DNA from: Roseomonas sp.
GTDB taxonomy: Bacteria; Pseudomonadota; Alphaproteobacteria; Acetobacterales; Acetobacteraceae
Direction: 5' to 3'
Length of the DNA: 64,000 bases
Assembly: GCA_020249925.1 (NCBI GenBank)
Contig: JADCER010000005.1
Location: 186,001 to 250,000 of the forward strand
Below are positions 30,454 through 39,836 of this stretch, in pieces (position 1 is the first letter of the stretch; the number at the start of each line of letters is the position of its first letter). The notes under the pieces are model-generated. The model did no database searches and was not told where the DNA came from. It saw only the letters and a list, made by a program, of their open reading frames with translations. The translations under genes and the position numbers were made by a program.

Positions 30454-31266
30454 GTGAGTGAAGCGCCGCCGCTCCGCATCGCGCTATTCACACTGGAAAG
30501 CCTTGCGAGTAGCGCCGCGGTACGCGCCTTTGCGCGGGCGCATGAGGCGGAGTTGGTGCTGATTGGCCGATCAACACCCTATCGCGCGGCATCGGGTGGC
30601 GCCTTTGGGCAATTCTGGCGGCATATGCGCCGCTCTGGCTTGCGTTTCCTGCCCTATCTTTTCGTCAATTTCGTGCTGCCTTCACTCGTGGCGCGGATAC
30701 GTGGGCAACGGGGCTTGGCGGGGATTGCACATGCGCGCAGCATTGCGCTGCTGGAGGTTGAGGATGTGAATGGCGCGGCCTGCCACGCGGCATTGCAGGC
30801 GGCGCGGCCCGATGTGATTCTCTCCTTTCATTTCGATCAGATTTTCTCGCGCGAAACCCTCGCTTTGGCGCCGCTCGGGGGCATGAATATCCACCCATCG
30901 CTGCTGCCGCGCCATCGCGGCCCCATCCCAGCCTTTTGGGCCTTGCAGGAAGGGCCGGGGGCGACCGGCATAAGCATCCATCGTATCGCCGCGCGCATTG
31001 ACGCCGGCGAAGTGCTGGCACAACGTGCGCACGCTTTGCCGCCGGGTGTTTCAGCTTCCACCGCCGCGCGGCTGCTGCATGACGCGGCCTTGCCGGTGAT
31101 TGGCGAAGTCTTGCGCGCGCTGGCGCAAGGCGAGGCTAAGGGTGTTTCACCGCCCGTCCTGCCCTATTGCGGCTTTCCCAGTGCCGGCGAGATTCGCAAA
31201 GCACGCCGGCAGGGTGTGCGGCTGGTGCGCTTCGCGGATTGGCGCGCCGCGCTTGGCTTGCGATAA
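30454..31266 (+). CDS. Formyltransferase family protein
   Basis: GGMNIHPSLLPRHRGPIPAFWALQEGPGATGISIHRIAARIDAGEVLAQ. Confidence 0.88.
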   Translation: MSEAPPLRIALFTLESLASSAAVRAFARAHEAELVLIGRSTPYRAASGGAFGQFWRHMRRSGLRFLPYLFVNFVLPSLVARIRGQRGLAGIAHARSIALLEVEDVNGAACHAALQAARPDVILSFHFDQIFSRETLALAPLGGMNIHPSLLPRHRGPIPAFWALQEGPGATGISIHRIAARIDAGEVLAQRAHALPPGVSASTAARLLHDAALPVIGEVLRALAQGEAKGVSPPVLPYCGFPSAGEIRKARRQGVRLVRFADWRAALGLR

Positions 31267-31288
31267 CAACGACAACAACGCTTCAGGA

Positions 31289-32062
31289 ATGGCCATCATG
31301 GATTTGCCCCGCACCCCTTCCTTTCGGCTTGACGGCCGCCGCGCGCTGGTGAGCGGCGCCGGCCGCGGCATTGGCCTTGCCGCCGCTGCGGCACTCGCGG
31401 ATCAGGGCGCACATGTCACGCTGCTGGCTCGCAGCGCCGATGAGATTGAAGCCGCAGCGGCGGCCATCCGCGCCAAGGGTGGTCCGGCAGAGGCTCTGGC
31501 CTTGGATGTGAATGATCTGAGGGCAACGGAAGCCGCGATCATGGCAGCCGAGCCCTTCGATATTTTGGTGAATAATGCCGGCACCAATCGCCCCAAGCCA
31601 TTCACCGATGTGACGCCGGATGATTTCGATGCGGTGATGGGCCTTAATGTCCGCGCGGCGTTTTTCCTTGCTCAACACGTGGCGAAGCGGCTGCTGGCTG
31701 CCAAGCGCCCCGGTTCCATCATCAATGTCTCCTCGCAAATGGGCCATGTCGGTGCGCCCAATCGAACGATCTATTGCGCGTCCAAATGGGCGATTGAGGG
31801 GCTCACCAAGGCCATGGCGGTCGAACTCGCACCGCATGGCATTCGCGTGAATACGCTCTGCCCCACCTTCATCGAAACGCCACTGACAAAACCCTTCCTG
31901 GCCGCGCCTGGCTTTCGCGAGCAGGTGGAAGCCAAGATCAAGCTTGGCCGTGTGGGCCAGGTAGAAGATCTGATGGGCGCGATTCTGCTACTTGCCAGCG
32001 ATGCTGGTGCTTTGATGACGGGCTCGGCCTTGCTGGTGGATGGCGGCTGGACGGCCGATTAG
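31289..32062 (+). CDS. SDR family oxidoreductase
   Basis: ALVSGAGRGIGLAAAAALADQGAHV, NVSSQMGHVGAPNRTIYCASKWA (YxxxK), C-terminal LLVDGGWTAD. Confidence 0.93.
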   Translation: MAIMDLPRTPSFRLDGRRALVSGAGRGIGLAAAAALADQGAHVTLLARSADEIEAAAAAIRAKGGPAEALALDVNDLRATEAAIMAAEPFDILVNNAGTNRPKPFTDVTPDDFDAVMGLNVRAAFFLAQHVAKRLLAAKRPGSIINVSSQMGHVGAPNRTIYCASKWAIEGLTKAMAVELAPHGIRVNTLCPTFIETPLTKPFLAAPGFREQVEAKIKLGRVGQVEDLMGAILLLASDAGALMTGSALLVDGGWTAD

Positions 32063-32065
32063 CAT

Positions 32066-32485
32066 TCAGACAGCCCGGCGTTCCGGCGGCAGCCGCGACA
32101 GCCGACGAAATACGGAATAGGCCGCAGCCGCACTCGCTTCCTGCATCGCGCCTTCGCGAACTTCCGCCTGGTTCCACATCCAGCTTTGCGGCGGGTCATC
32201 GCGCATGGTCCAATCGGGGAAGAGGCGCTCCGGCGTATCGCCCACATGCAGCAGCGCCACCTCCACATGGCGATCATCGGCCAGGATCCGCCCGAAGGTT
32301 TCTGTCACCGCCGCGCGTGGGCCTTCCAGCATTTGCATGAACATATCGGCGCGGCAGATCAAGGCGCCGGTGATCTGGCTTTCAGCATTGCGCGCCCGCG
32401 CCAGGGTCAGAATATCATCCAGCATTGGCGCATTGAAGCCGAAGGGGCGAGAGGTATAGATAAGCTGACAAAGACGCATCGGCAT
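32066..32485 (-). CDS. BLUF-domain blue-light photoreceptor
   Basis: CQLIYTSR (flavin-site Tyr), NAESQITGALICRADMFMQMLEGPRAAVTETFGRILADDRHVEVALL (conserved Asn and Gln). Confidence 0.92.
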   Translation of the reverse strand: MPMRLCQLIYTSRPFGFNAPMLDDILTLARARNAESQITGALICRADMFMQMLEGPRAAVTETFGRILADDRHVEVALLHVGDTPERLFPDWTMRDDPPQSWMWNQAEVREGAMQEASAAAAYSVFRRLSRLPPERRAV

Positions 32486-32552
32486 GTTTCGCTCCCGGAG
32501 CCTGTTTCGGGAAGCTTAGGCGAAGCCAAGGGCCAAAGGGGAAAAATTCGTC

Positions 32553-33287
32553 ATGGATGAGGAAAACTTCCATCGCCTGCTGCATCGCCCAGGCACGCTG
32601 GTGGATATCGGCGCGCATGATGGGCTGCTGACCATCCCGCTCGCGCGCCTGCCGGGCAGCCGTGTGCTGGCCTTTGAACCCCTGCCCAGCGCCTTTGCCC
32701 GGCTGCAAGCGGCACTGCGGGCGGCTTTTGGCGAAGCACCCGCCCATGTCGCATGCCACCATCTGGCGCTTGGCGATCACCAGGGCAGCATCACCCTTGC
32801 CATGCCCGTACTGGATGGGGTGGCTCAGGAACAATGGGCCAGCACCGCCAAGGATTACGCGGCGCATGTCTCGGCCCGTGTGACGGTGGAGCGCTTCACC
32901 GTGCCGATGCGCACCCTGGATGATTTCGCGCTGACCGACGTGACCGGCATCAAGCTGGATGCCGAAGGCGCTGAATATGAAATCCTGCGCGGCGCCCGCG
33001 AAACCTTGCTCCGCTGCCGCCCGGTGCTGACGCTGGAACTGGAAGAACGCCACCGCCAAGGTAGCACCTATGCCGTGCCGGCCTATCTGGATGCGCTGGG
33101 TTATGATGTGTTCTTCGAATTGAACGGCGCCTGGCACCCGATGGCTGATCTGGATCGTGCGACGATGCAGCGCGCTTCGCCCGATCCATCGGTGTTTGAA
33201 GCCTCAGACCCTTATGTTTTTGTGTTTTACGCCCTGCCGCGGGAAGACAGCGCCGCGATGCTCGAAACACTCCGCCACGCGGGATAG
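32553..33287 (+). CDS. FkbM family methyltransferase
   Basis: LVDIGAHDGLLTIPLARLPGSRVLAFEP, IKLDAEGAEYEILRGARETLLRCRPVLTLELEERH. Confidence 0.9.
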   Translation: MDEENFHRLLHRPGTLVDIGAHDGLLTIPLARLPGSRVLAFEPLPSAFARLQAALRAAFGEAPAHVACHHLALGDHQGSITLAMPVLDGVAQEQWASTAKDYAAHVSARVTVERFTVPMRTLDDFALTDVTGIKLDAEGAEYEILRGARETLLRCRPVLTLELEERHRQGSTYAVPAYLDALGYDVFFELNGAWHPMADLDRATMQRASPDPSVFEASDPYVFVFYALPREDSAAMLETLRHAG

Positions 33288-33292
33288 GCGCG

Positions 33293-34306
33293 TCACAACC
33301 ACAGCACATCGCCAATTTCGCGCGCGCCGGAAACGAGCATCGCCAGCCGATCAAAGCCAAGCGCGATGCCGCTGGTGGCCGGCATGCCATGTTCCAGGGC
33401 GGCCAGGAAATCCTCATCAACCTCCCAGCCATGCTCGCCACTGATGCGGCGGCGCTCCGCAGTATCGGCGATGAAGCGCGCGCGTTGTTCGGTGGGATCG
33501 GTCAACTCATCAAAGGCATTGGCGAGCTCCAACCCCGCGACGAATAGTTCAAAGCGGAGTGCCGCGCGCGGATCCTTCGGGTCGCGCCGCGCCAGGGCCG
33601 CTTGCGGCGCCGGCCAATGCGTCAGGAAACTCGCGCGCCCACGCCCGAGATTCGGTTCGATATGTTCCAGCAGCAGGCGGAAGAACAGATCCTCCCACCC
33701 CTCATCAGCGCGCGTCGCGAAGCCGGCAGCCTGGGCGGCGGCATGCAGCCGCGCCGCATCGCCCTCGGTGCCCAAAATATCCAGCCCATTGCACCAGCGA
33801 TCAAAAGCTTCCGCCATGGTGATGCGTTCAAAAGCCAGGCTGAGATCAGTGGTCACCGCGCCATGCGCCACCAGCCGCGGCGCAACGGCGCGGACATAGT
33901 CTTCGGTCTCCGCCATCAACCCCTCAAAGCCAAGACCCGGACGATACCATTCCAGCATGGTGAATTCCGGCGCATGGCGGGGCGAGGTTTCGCCATTCCG
34001 CCAGACGCGCGCCAATTCAAACACCGGTCCCGCGCCCGCCACCAAAAGGCGCTTGATCCCCAATTCCGGGGAGGTGCGCAGCCACAGATTGCGTGACGCC
34101 CCCTGGCCCAAATGCGCCTCATACCTGGTCGCGAAGGCGCGCAAATGCACCTCCGCCCCCGGGGCGGGCACTAGCGCGGGGGTTTCCACTTCGCGGTAGC
34201 CGCGGGCCGCGAAAAAGGCGCGGGTTTCGGTGGTTAGCTGCGCGCGGCGTTCCAAAAAGGGCAGCCGCGCGGCGAAGGCTTCCGGGTGCCAGGGAGGCAG
34301 GGGCAT
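33293..34306 (-). CDS. epmA: EF-P--(R)-beta-lysine ligase (PoxA/GenX-type)
   Basis: Class II aaRS-like: AFFAARGYREVETPALVPAPGAEVHLRAF, LWLRTSPELGIKRLLVAGAGPVFELARVWRNGE, FTMLEWYRPG, GIALGFDRLAMLVSGAREIGDVL. Confidence 0.93.
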   Translation of the reverse strand: MPLPPWHPEAFAARLPFLERRAQLTTETRAFFAARGYREVETPALVPAPGAEVHLRAFATRYEAHLGQGASRNLWLRTSPELGIKRLLVAGAGPVFELARVWRNGETSPRHAPEFTMLEWYRPGLGFEGLMAETEDYVRAVAPRLVAHGAVTTDLSLAFERITMAEAFDRWCNGLDILGTEGDAARLHAAAQAAGFATRADEGWEDLFFRLLLEHIEPNLGRGRASFLTHWPAPQAALARRDPKDPRAALRFELFVAGLELANAFDELTDPTEQRARFIADTAERRRISGEHGWEVDEDFLAALEHGMPATSGIALGFDRLAMLVSGAREIGDVLWL

Positions 34307-34343
34307 TGCTGCGCTTTCAGGGCTGGTATAGTCGCTCGGTCCT

Positions 34344-35324
34344 ATGCCCCAGCCCATCGCCCAGGACCAGAGCCGCACACTGCGCAGCCCGCAGGATTTG
34401 GCGCGCGCTGGGCTGGTGGCGGCAGCCGCCGTGCCGGGCTTGGAGGCTGTCGCCGCGCGCTACGCCATCGCCATCACGCCGGCCATGGCCGCGCTGATCA
34501 AGCCGGATGACCCCGCTGATCCAATCGCGCTGCAATACATCCCCGATGCGGCGGAGCTGATCACCGCGCCGCATGAATTGGAAGACCCGACCGCGGATGC
34601 GCCCTTCACGCCAGTGAAGGGTGTTGTGCATCGCTACCCGGATCGCGCGCTGCTGAAACCCTTGCTCGCCTGCCCGGTCTATTGCCGGTTTTGCTTCCGC
34701 CGCGAAAAGGTGGGGCCCGATGGGGGATTGCTGACCGAAGCGGAATTGCAGGAAGCGCTGGCGTGGTTTGAAGCCAATACGGCGATCCGAGAGGTGATCC
34801 TGACCGGCGGCGATCCGCTCATGCTTTCTGCGCGGCGCCTGGATGAAATCCTGAGGCGGCTTGCTGGCATGGCGCATATCGAAAGCTTACGCATCCACAC
34901 CCGCGTGCCGGTCGCTGATCCGGCGCGGGTGACGGCTGCGCTGGTGGGCGCGATGCGGCAAGCGAAGCCGGTTTTCATCGCGGTGCACGCCAATCACGCG
35001 CGCGAATTCACGCCGGATGCGGCAGGGGCGCTGGTGCGCTTGGCCGATGCTGGCGTACCGTTGCTTGGGCAATCCGTCTTGCTGCGCGGCGTGAATGATG
35101 ATGCGCCGGCGCTGGAGGCGCTGCTGCGCGCGATGATCCGCAACCGCATAAAACCCTATTACCTGCACAGCCTGGACGCCGCCCCAGGCACGGCGCGGTT
35201 TCAGGTGCCGGAAGAAGATGGCCTGGCGCTGATGGCGGCATTGCGCGGAAGGCTGCCCGGCCATGCACTGCCGCTTTTTGTGCGCGAAACACCAATGGGG
35301 GGCGGGAAGAAGCCGCTGGCATAG
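34344..35324 (+). CDS. epmB: EF-P beta-lysylation protein EpmB (lysine 2,3-aminomutase-like radical SAM)
   Basis: CPVYCRFCFRREKVG (CxxxCxxC), EVILTGGDPLMLSARRLDEIL, ESLRIHTRVPVADPARVT; adjacent and divergent to epmA. Confidence 0.93.
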   Translation: MPQPIAQDQSRTLRSPQDLARAGLVAAAAVPGLEAVAARYAIAITPAMAALIKPDDPADPIALQYIPDAAELITAPHELEDPTADAPFTPVKGVVHRYPDRALLKPLLACPVYCRFCFRREKVGPDGGLLTEAELQEALAWFEANTAIREVILTGGDPLMLSARRLDEILRRLAGMAHIESLRIHTRVPVADPARVTAALVGAMRQAKPVFIAVHANHAREFTPDAAGALVRLADAGVPLLGQSVLLRGVNDDAPALEALLRAMIRNRIKPYYLHSLDAAPGTARFQVPEEDGLALMAALRGRLPGHALPLFVRETPMGGGKKPLA

Positions 35325-35440
35325 GCCGCCGGGCGTGCCTGATGGCCCCAGGCGCTCTTGCCGGGATTTAATTATTGCGTGGTCGTATGAAGCGGTCCTA
35401 GGCTCAAGAACAATCTACCCTCTCCTCGAGGAAATGAGCC

Positions 35441-36703
35441 ATGTCCGGAGCGTCAGCCATCGCGCCCAATTACCCGCTTGACCCGGCCTATACCCGCAGG
35501 CCCCCCATCGCCTTGCTGGAACAGATTGAGCAATTGCAGCGTGATGGGCTGTTGCTGCTGGATCATTTGACCAAGCGCAGCGAGAGGGTTTTTGTCGTTG
35601 CGTCAGCCGACAAGAAGCCTCCAGCAGATGATGGTGCCAAGCCGGGCTTGGCGGGCCTTTCCTTCGAACCATTGCGGCGATCGCCCGAAGAGATTGCCAA
35701 GGCTGAGCTCGGCTTGCGCGATCTTGCGCTATTGGTGGATGAACTCTCCCGCCTTGCGGCGCCGGTCACTCCAAGGACCATACGCAATTCCCAGCAAGGT
35801 TGGCTGGGCCCCTTTGATTTGTCGCTGGTGGCTCTGCTGATCGTCACATTGTTCCTTTCGGTCGCAGTTTTCTGGCGCGTGGATGAAGCGCGCAGCCTGA
35901 TCAATCAAACTAGGCAGGCACAAGCGGCCGCTAATGAGATTTATGGTCGGCTCAATCTTCTCGACAGGAGAGGGCATTTCACCCGTGTTCCCAAGTCAGG
36001 GGAATCCGACCCTTTAGAAATGGGGACTCTCTGTAACCTGGATGATCAACTGCCGTTTTATGTACCTAAAACGCCCGAAGCCGAAGGGCTATGTTCCGGG
36101 CTTGCGCAACAAAAAGCCCGTGAGACAATCCTGTTCGACCGTCTCAGGACATGGAATTGCAACTTGACGCAGGATTGGGCGACCGGCTGGATCATCACGC
36201 CATTGGTGTCGGTGGCAGGGAAAAAGAATGACCCTAAAGCGCTCCATTATGGGGCTTGTGAAGCGCTCGAACCACACGTGGTGGAGAGTGGAAGCGCTTC
36301 CTATCACTGGCAGCGATCCGAACGCCGCACGGTGACGGTCCTGACACTCTTGGCAAACCATATCCTGCCGGGGCTCCTCGCCCTGCTTGGCGCCTCAATC
36401 TATCTCCTGCGGCTGCGTCAGCGGCAGAAGGCGCGATCAGTCCTTGAAGATGCCGGTATGGCCGGCCTTGCCCGCTTGCTCATGCCGGCCGCCTTGGGTG
36501 GCTTACTGGGTCTTGTGTGGACAGGCGGGGGTGATGTGATCAATCCAAACAGCCTGACCCTACAAAATATCACGGTTTCATTGCCTCTCACCGCCTTTGT
36601 CTTGGGGTATGCCTTTGACCCGATATTGGAATGGCTCGAAAACAAGATCCGGGAAACCCTGATCGGCAAGCAATCAGAAACCCGGCCCGTTCCGTTATCG
36701 TGA
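35441..36703 (+). CDS. Uncharacterised membrane protein (420 aa)
   Basis: Long ORF with TM segments (LSLVALLIVTLFLSVAVFWRV; HILPGLLALLGASIYLLRL; LLMPAALGGLLGLVWTG; LTAFVLGYAFDPILEWLENK); no family recognised. Confidence 0.72.
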   Translation: MSGASAIAPNYPLDPAYTRRPPIALLEQIEQLQRDGLLLLDHLTKRSERVFVVASADKKPPADDGAKPGLAGLSFEPLRRSPEEIAKAELGLRDLALLVDELSRLAAPVTPRTIRNSQQGWLGPFDLSLVALLIVTLFLSVAVFWRVDEARSLINQTRQAQAAANEIYGRLNLLDRRGHFTRVPKSGESDPLEMGTLCNLDDQLPFYVPKTPEAEGLCSGLAQQKARETILFDRLRTWNCNLTQDWATGWIITPLVSVAGKKNDPKALHYGACEALEPHVVESGSASYHWQRSERRTVTVLTLLANHILPGLLALLGASIYLLRLRQRQKARSVLEDAGMAGLARLLMPAALGGLLGLVWTGGGDVINPNSLTLQNITVSLPLTAFVLGYAFDPILEWLENKIRETLIGKQSETRPVPLS

Positions 36704-36745
36704 GGAGTGTCCGGCTTTCTAGTGATTTTGACTGATGCATGACGC

Positions 36746-36775
36746 GCCGCGGCTCAACTTCTTTTGAGCCGCGGC
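36746..36775. terminator. Perfect 12-bp-stem hairpin between 36703 and 36874
   Basis: GCCGCGGCTCAA cttctt TTGAGCCGCGGC; no T tract follows, so termination is uncertain. Confidence 0.5.
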
Positions 36776-36873
36776 TACCCTGGTGCAGGCCCTTAACGGC
36801 TCTCGACTCTTTTCTGAACCAGGTCCAAGTTTCCTGCAGTGGCGACACCAGATCGCCCTTTAGGGAGAAGAAA

Positions 36874-38106
36874 ATGGCTTTGAACAGAAGAAATATCCTG
36901 AAGGCCAGCGCAGCCGCGCCTTTGGGTGGGCTGCCCTGGCGCAGCGCCAAGGCGCAGGCCGCCAATACCATCAAGCTTGGCGTGCCAGTCGATATGTCCG
37001 GCATGTATCGTGATGTCACCGGCAGCACCTCGGTCGCTGCCGCGCGGCAAGCGGTACAGGATTTCGGCCAGCGCGGCTTCAATGTCGAAGTCGTCTTTGC
37101 GGATCATCAAAATCGCCCGGATGTCGGCGTGAATATTGCACGCCAATGGTTTGATCGTGATGGTGTGGATGCGCTGGTGGATGTCGCCACATCTTCGGTG
37201 GCACTCGCCGCCAATGACATCTGCCGCGAAAAGAACAAGGTGCATATCAACAGCTCAGCCGCGACATCGGATCTGACAGGCGCGCGCTGCTCACCCAATA
37301 TGGTCCATTGGACCTATGACACATGGATGCTGGCCAATTCCGTCGGTGGTGCGACGGTGCGCGCCGGTGGCGATGCCTGGTTCTTCATCACGGCAGATTA
37401 CGCCTTCGGCCATGCGCTGGAACGCGACACTGCCGGCTTTGTGCGGGGCGCTGGCGGGCGCGTGCTGGGTTCGGTGCGCACGCCCTTTCCGGGGACCTCC
37501 GATTTCTCCTCCTTCCTTGTGCAAGCGCAAGCCAGCCGCGCCAATGTCATCGGTCTTGCCAATGCGGGGACGGATACGATCAATTGCGTGAAGCAGGCCG
37601 CTGAATTCGGGCTCAATCGGCGCGGTGTGCGGCTTGCGTCGCTGTTGCTTTTCATCACGGAAGTGCATTCGCTATCCTTGCGGACGGCCCAAGGGCTGAT
37701 CGTGACGGAAAGCTTCTATTGGGATTTGAATGACCGCACCCGCGCCCTTACGCAGCGCATGCGCCCGCATATCGGCAATGCCGGCTTCGCCAGCACCCAT
37801 GCCGGTACCTATGCCGGTGCATTGCATTACCTGAAGGCAGTGGCCGATATGGGCGTTGCGGCCGCCAAGGCCGATGGCGCGGCGGCGGTTGCGCGCATGA
37901 AGGCGATGCCAACGGATGATGACGCCTTTGGCCGCGGCAGTATTCGCGCCGATGGGCGGAAGATCCACCCGTCTTTCCTGTTTGAGGTGAAAAAGCCCGA
38001 GGAAAGCCGCGGCCCCTGGGATTACTACAAGCTTTTGCAAACCACCGAAGCCGACAAGGCTTTCCGCCCGCTCAATGAGGGCAACTGCAATCTAGTCAGA
38101 AGCTGA
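36874..38106 (+). CDS. Branched-chain amino-acid/HAAT-family ABC transporter substrate-binding protein
   Basis: Tat-like NRRNILKASAAAPL; IKLGVPVDMSGMYRDVTGSTSVAAARQAVQDFGQRGFNVEVVFADHQNRPDVG. Confidence 0.9.
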   Translation: MALNRRNILKASAAAPLGGLPWRSAKAQAANTIKLGVPVDMSGMYRDVTGSTSVAAARQAVQDFGQRGFNVEVVFADHQNRPDVGVNIARQWFDRDGVDALVDVATSSVALAANDICREKNKVHINSSAATSDLTGARCSPNMVHWTYDTWMLANSVGGATVRAGGDAWFFITADYAFGHALERDTAGFVRGAGGRVLGSVRTPFPGTSDFSSFLVQAQASRANVIGLANAGTDTINCVKQAAEFGLNRRGVRLASLLLFITEVHSLSLRTAQGLIVTESFYWDLNDRTRALTQRMRPHIGNAGFASTHAGTYAGALHYLKAVADMGVAAAKADGAAAVARMKAMPTDDDAFGRGSIRADGRKIHPSFLFEVKKPEESRGPWDYYKLLQTTEADKAFRPLNEGNCNLVRS

Positions 38107-38156
38107 ACATCACGTCGCGCCGCGACATTGGGTGCATGCGCCCAATGTCGCGTGCC

Positions 38157-38660
38157 TCACGCCATAACCTCAATGGCCGTCAGCCCCGCGGCCAAAACGC
38201 GCAGAAGATCGCACTGTTCCAACGCAATGCAGCCCTCGGTCGGGCTGAAGCCAGGGCGCGCGAGGTGCAGGAAAATCGCACTGCCGCGCCCGCGCGCCAC
38301 CGGTGCATCATTCCAGCCAAGCACGGCAATCACATCGTAGATTTCATCCGCGCGCCAAAGCTCCTCATGCCGCGCGGGATGCGGCAGGCGGATTTGCGTA
38401 TTGTAATCGGCATGGGCGGGATCATCGCACCAGCCATCATCGGGGGCGATGGGTGCTACCGGCACTGCGGCGCGCGGCGGCGCCAGACGATCCGCGCGAT
38501 AGAGCAAACGCCGGAGCGGCAATAAGCCAATCGGCGTTGCGCCATCGCCTTCGCGCTTATCGGCACGCCTGCCGCCCTTGCCGATGGCGCAACGAAAAAC
38601 GCCACCTTGGAAACGTAGCAGCCCATCCGGGCCAAGCTGCGCCACACCCTTTGGGCCCAT
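38157..38660 (-). CDS. L,D-transpeptidase (YkuD) family protein
   Basis: FRCAIGKGGRRADKREGDGATPIGLLPL, SAIFLHLARPGFSPTEGCIALEQCDL catalytic Cys region. Confidence 0.85.
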   Translation of the reverse strand: MGPKGVAQLGPDGLLRFQGGVFRCAIGKGGRRADKREGDGATPIGLLPLRRLLYRADRLAPPRAAVPVAPIAPDDGWCDDPAHADYNTQIRLPHPARHEELWRADEIYDVIAVLGWNDAPVARGRGSAIFLHLARPGFSPTEGCIALEQCDLLRVLAAGLTAIEVMA

Positions 38661-38663
38661 CGC

Positions 38664-39836
38664 CTATCCCAGCATATGGCCGAAGCGGCGCGCCTTTGTG
38701 TCCAGATAGGCGTCATTCACACCATTGGGGTCGAACTGATGCGCTTCGCGGCCCACCACATCAATGCCACAGGCAGCCAACCCCGAAATCTTATCCGGGT
38801 TATTGGTGAGCAGCCGCACCCGCGTCAGCCCCACTTCACGCAGCATGGTGGCGCCCACCAGGAAGTTGCGTTCATCCGCGCCATAGCCAAGCGCGCGATT
38901 GGCATCGAGCGTATCAAGCCCGCGATCCTGCAGCGTATAGGCGCGCAGCTTGTTCACAAGGCCAATGCCACGCCCTTCCTGCGCCAAATACAGCAGCACC
39001 CCGCCTGCCGGGTCTTCCGCCATGCGCTTGATGGCGCCGCGCAGCTGCGGCCCGCAATCGCAGCGGAGCGAGCCCAAAAGATCACCGGTGAAACATTCGG
39101 AATGCGCCCGCGCCAAGGGGGCTTGGCCGGCTGCTGCGCTTGCTTCCGGATCGCCCACCAGAATGGCCAAATGCTCAATCCCGCCATCGGCGGCGCGGAA
39201 AGCGATGATGCGCGCCTCCGGCGCATCTTCCAGCGGCACGCGGGCTTCGGCCACGCGCTTCAGGCTGGAAGCGGCGCTGATCGGGTAGCTCAGAATATCC
39301 TCTGCCGGGACAGTCAGCAGTGAAAGCCGTTCGGCCACACCGGGGGCGACGGGGGCCACCACCAGCGCGGGCAGCAAGCGCCCAAGCTTGGCCAGCGCAA
39401 GGGCAGCAGTGGCCAGCGGGGGTGGGGCCACCTGCTCGGCCTCGGCAGGCAGAAGGCTTTCGGCGGTGGGGTCGGCAAAGCCGCGCAGCCTGGCGGGGTC
39501 CAAAGCGGCCGGGGGCAGGCGCAGCGCCACAACGGGCTGATCCTCGGCCTGGGTTACGGGGCGGCGCAGCAACGCCGCGGCACGCATTGGCGCCAGCAGC
39601 AAAACCGGCACGGCCAGCCCGGCGCCGGCGATATCTGTCAGGCCCGCCGCGCCCAGCGTTTCCGCCGCGCCCACCAGCAAGGCGGTTTCCTGCTGGACAA
39701 TCAGCACGGGCGTACCGCGGCGCAAATCCGAAATGGCGCGATGCACTCCACGCATGGCCAAGCGGCGCGGATCAAGACTGGGTTCAGGGTGCTGCGGCAA
39801 AAGGCCACCTTGTGGGGACATGTGACGGGTTTCCAT
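38664..39836 (-). CDS. ribA: GTP cyclohydrolase II with long N-terminal extension
   Basis: HSECFTGDLLGSLRCDCGPQLRGAI, LAQEGRGIGLVNKLRAYTLQDRGLDTLDANRALGYGADER, LLTNNPDKISGL. Confidence 0.95.
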   Translation of the reverse strand: METRHMSPQGGLLPQHPEPSLDPRRLAMRGVHRAISDLRRGTPVLIVQQETALLVGAAETLGAAGLTDIAGAGLAVPVLLLAPMRAAALLRRPVTQAEDQPVVALRLPPAALDPARLRGFADPTAESLLPAEAEQVAPPPLATAALALAKLGRLLPALVVAPVAPGVAERLSLLTVPAEDILSYPISAASSLKRVAEARVPLEDAPEARIIAFRAADGGIEHLAILVGDPEASAAAGQAPLARAHSECFTGDLLGSLRCDCGPQLRGAIKRMAEDPAGGVLLYLAQEGRGIGLVNKLRAYTLQDRGLDTLDANRALGYGADERNFLVGATMLREVGLTRVRLLTNNPDKISGLAACGIDVVGREAHQFDPNGVNDAYLDTKARRFGHMLG

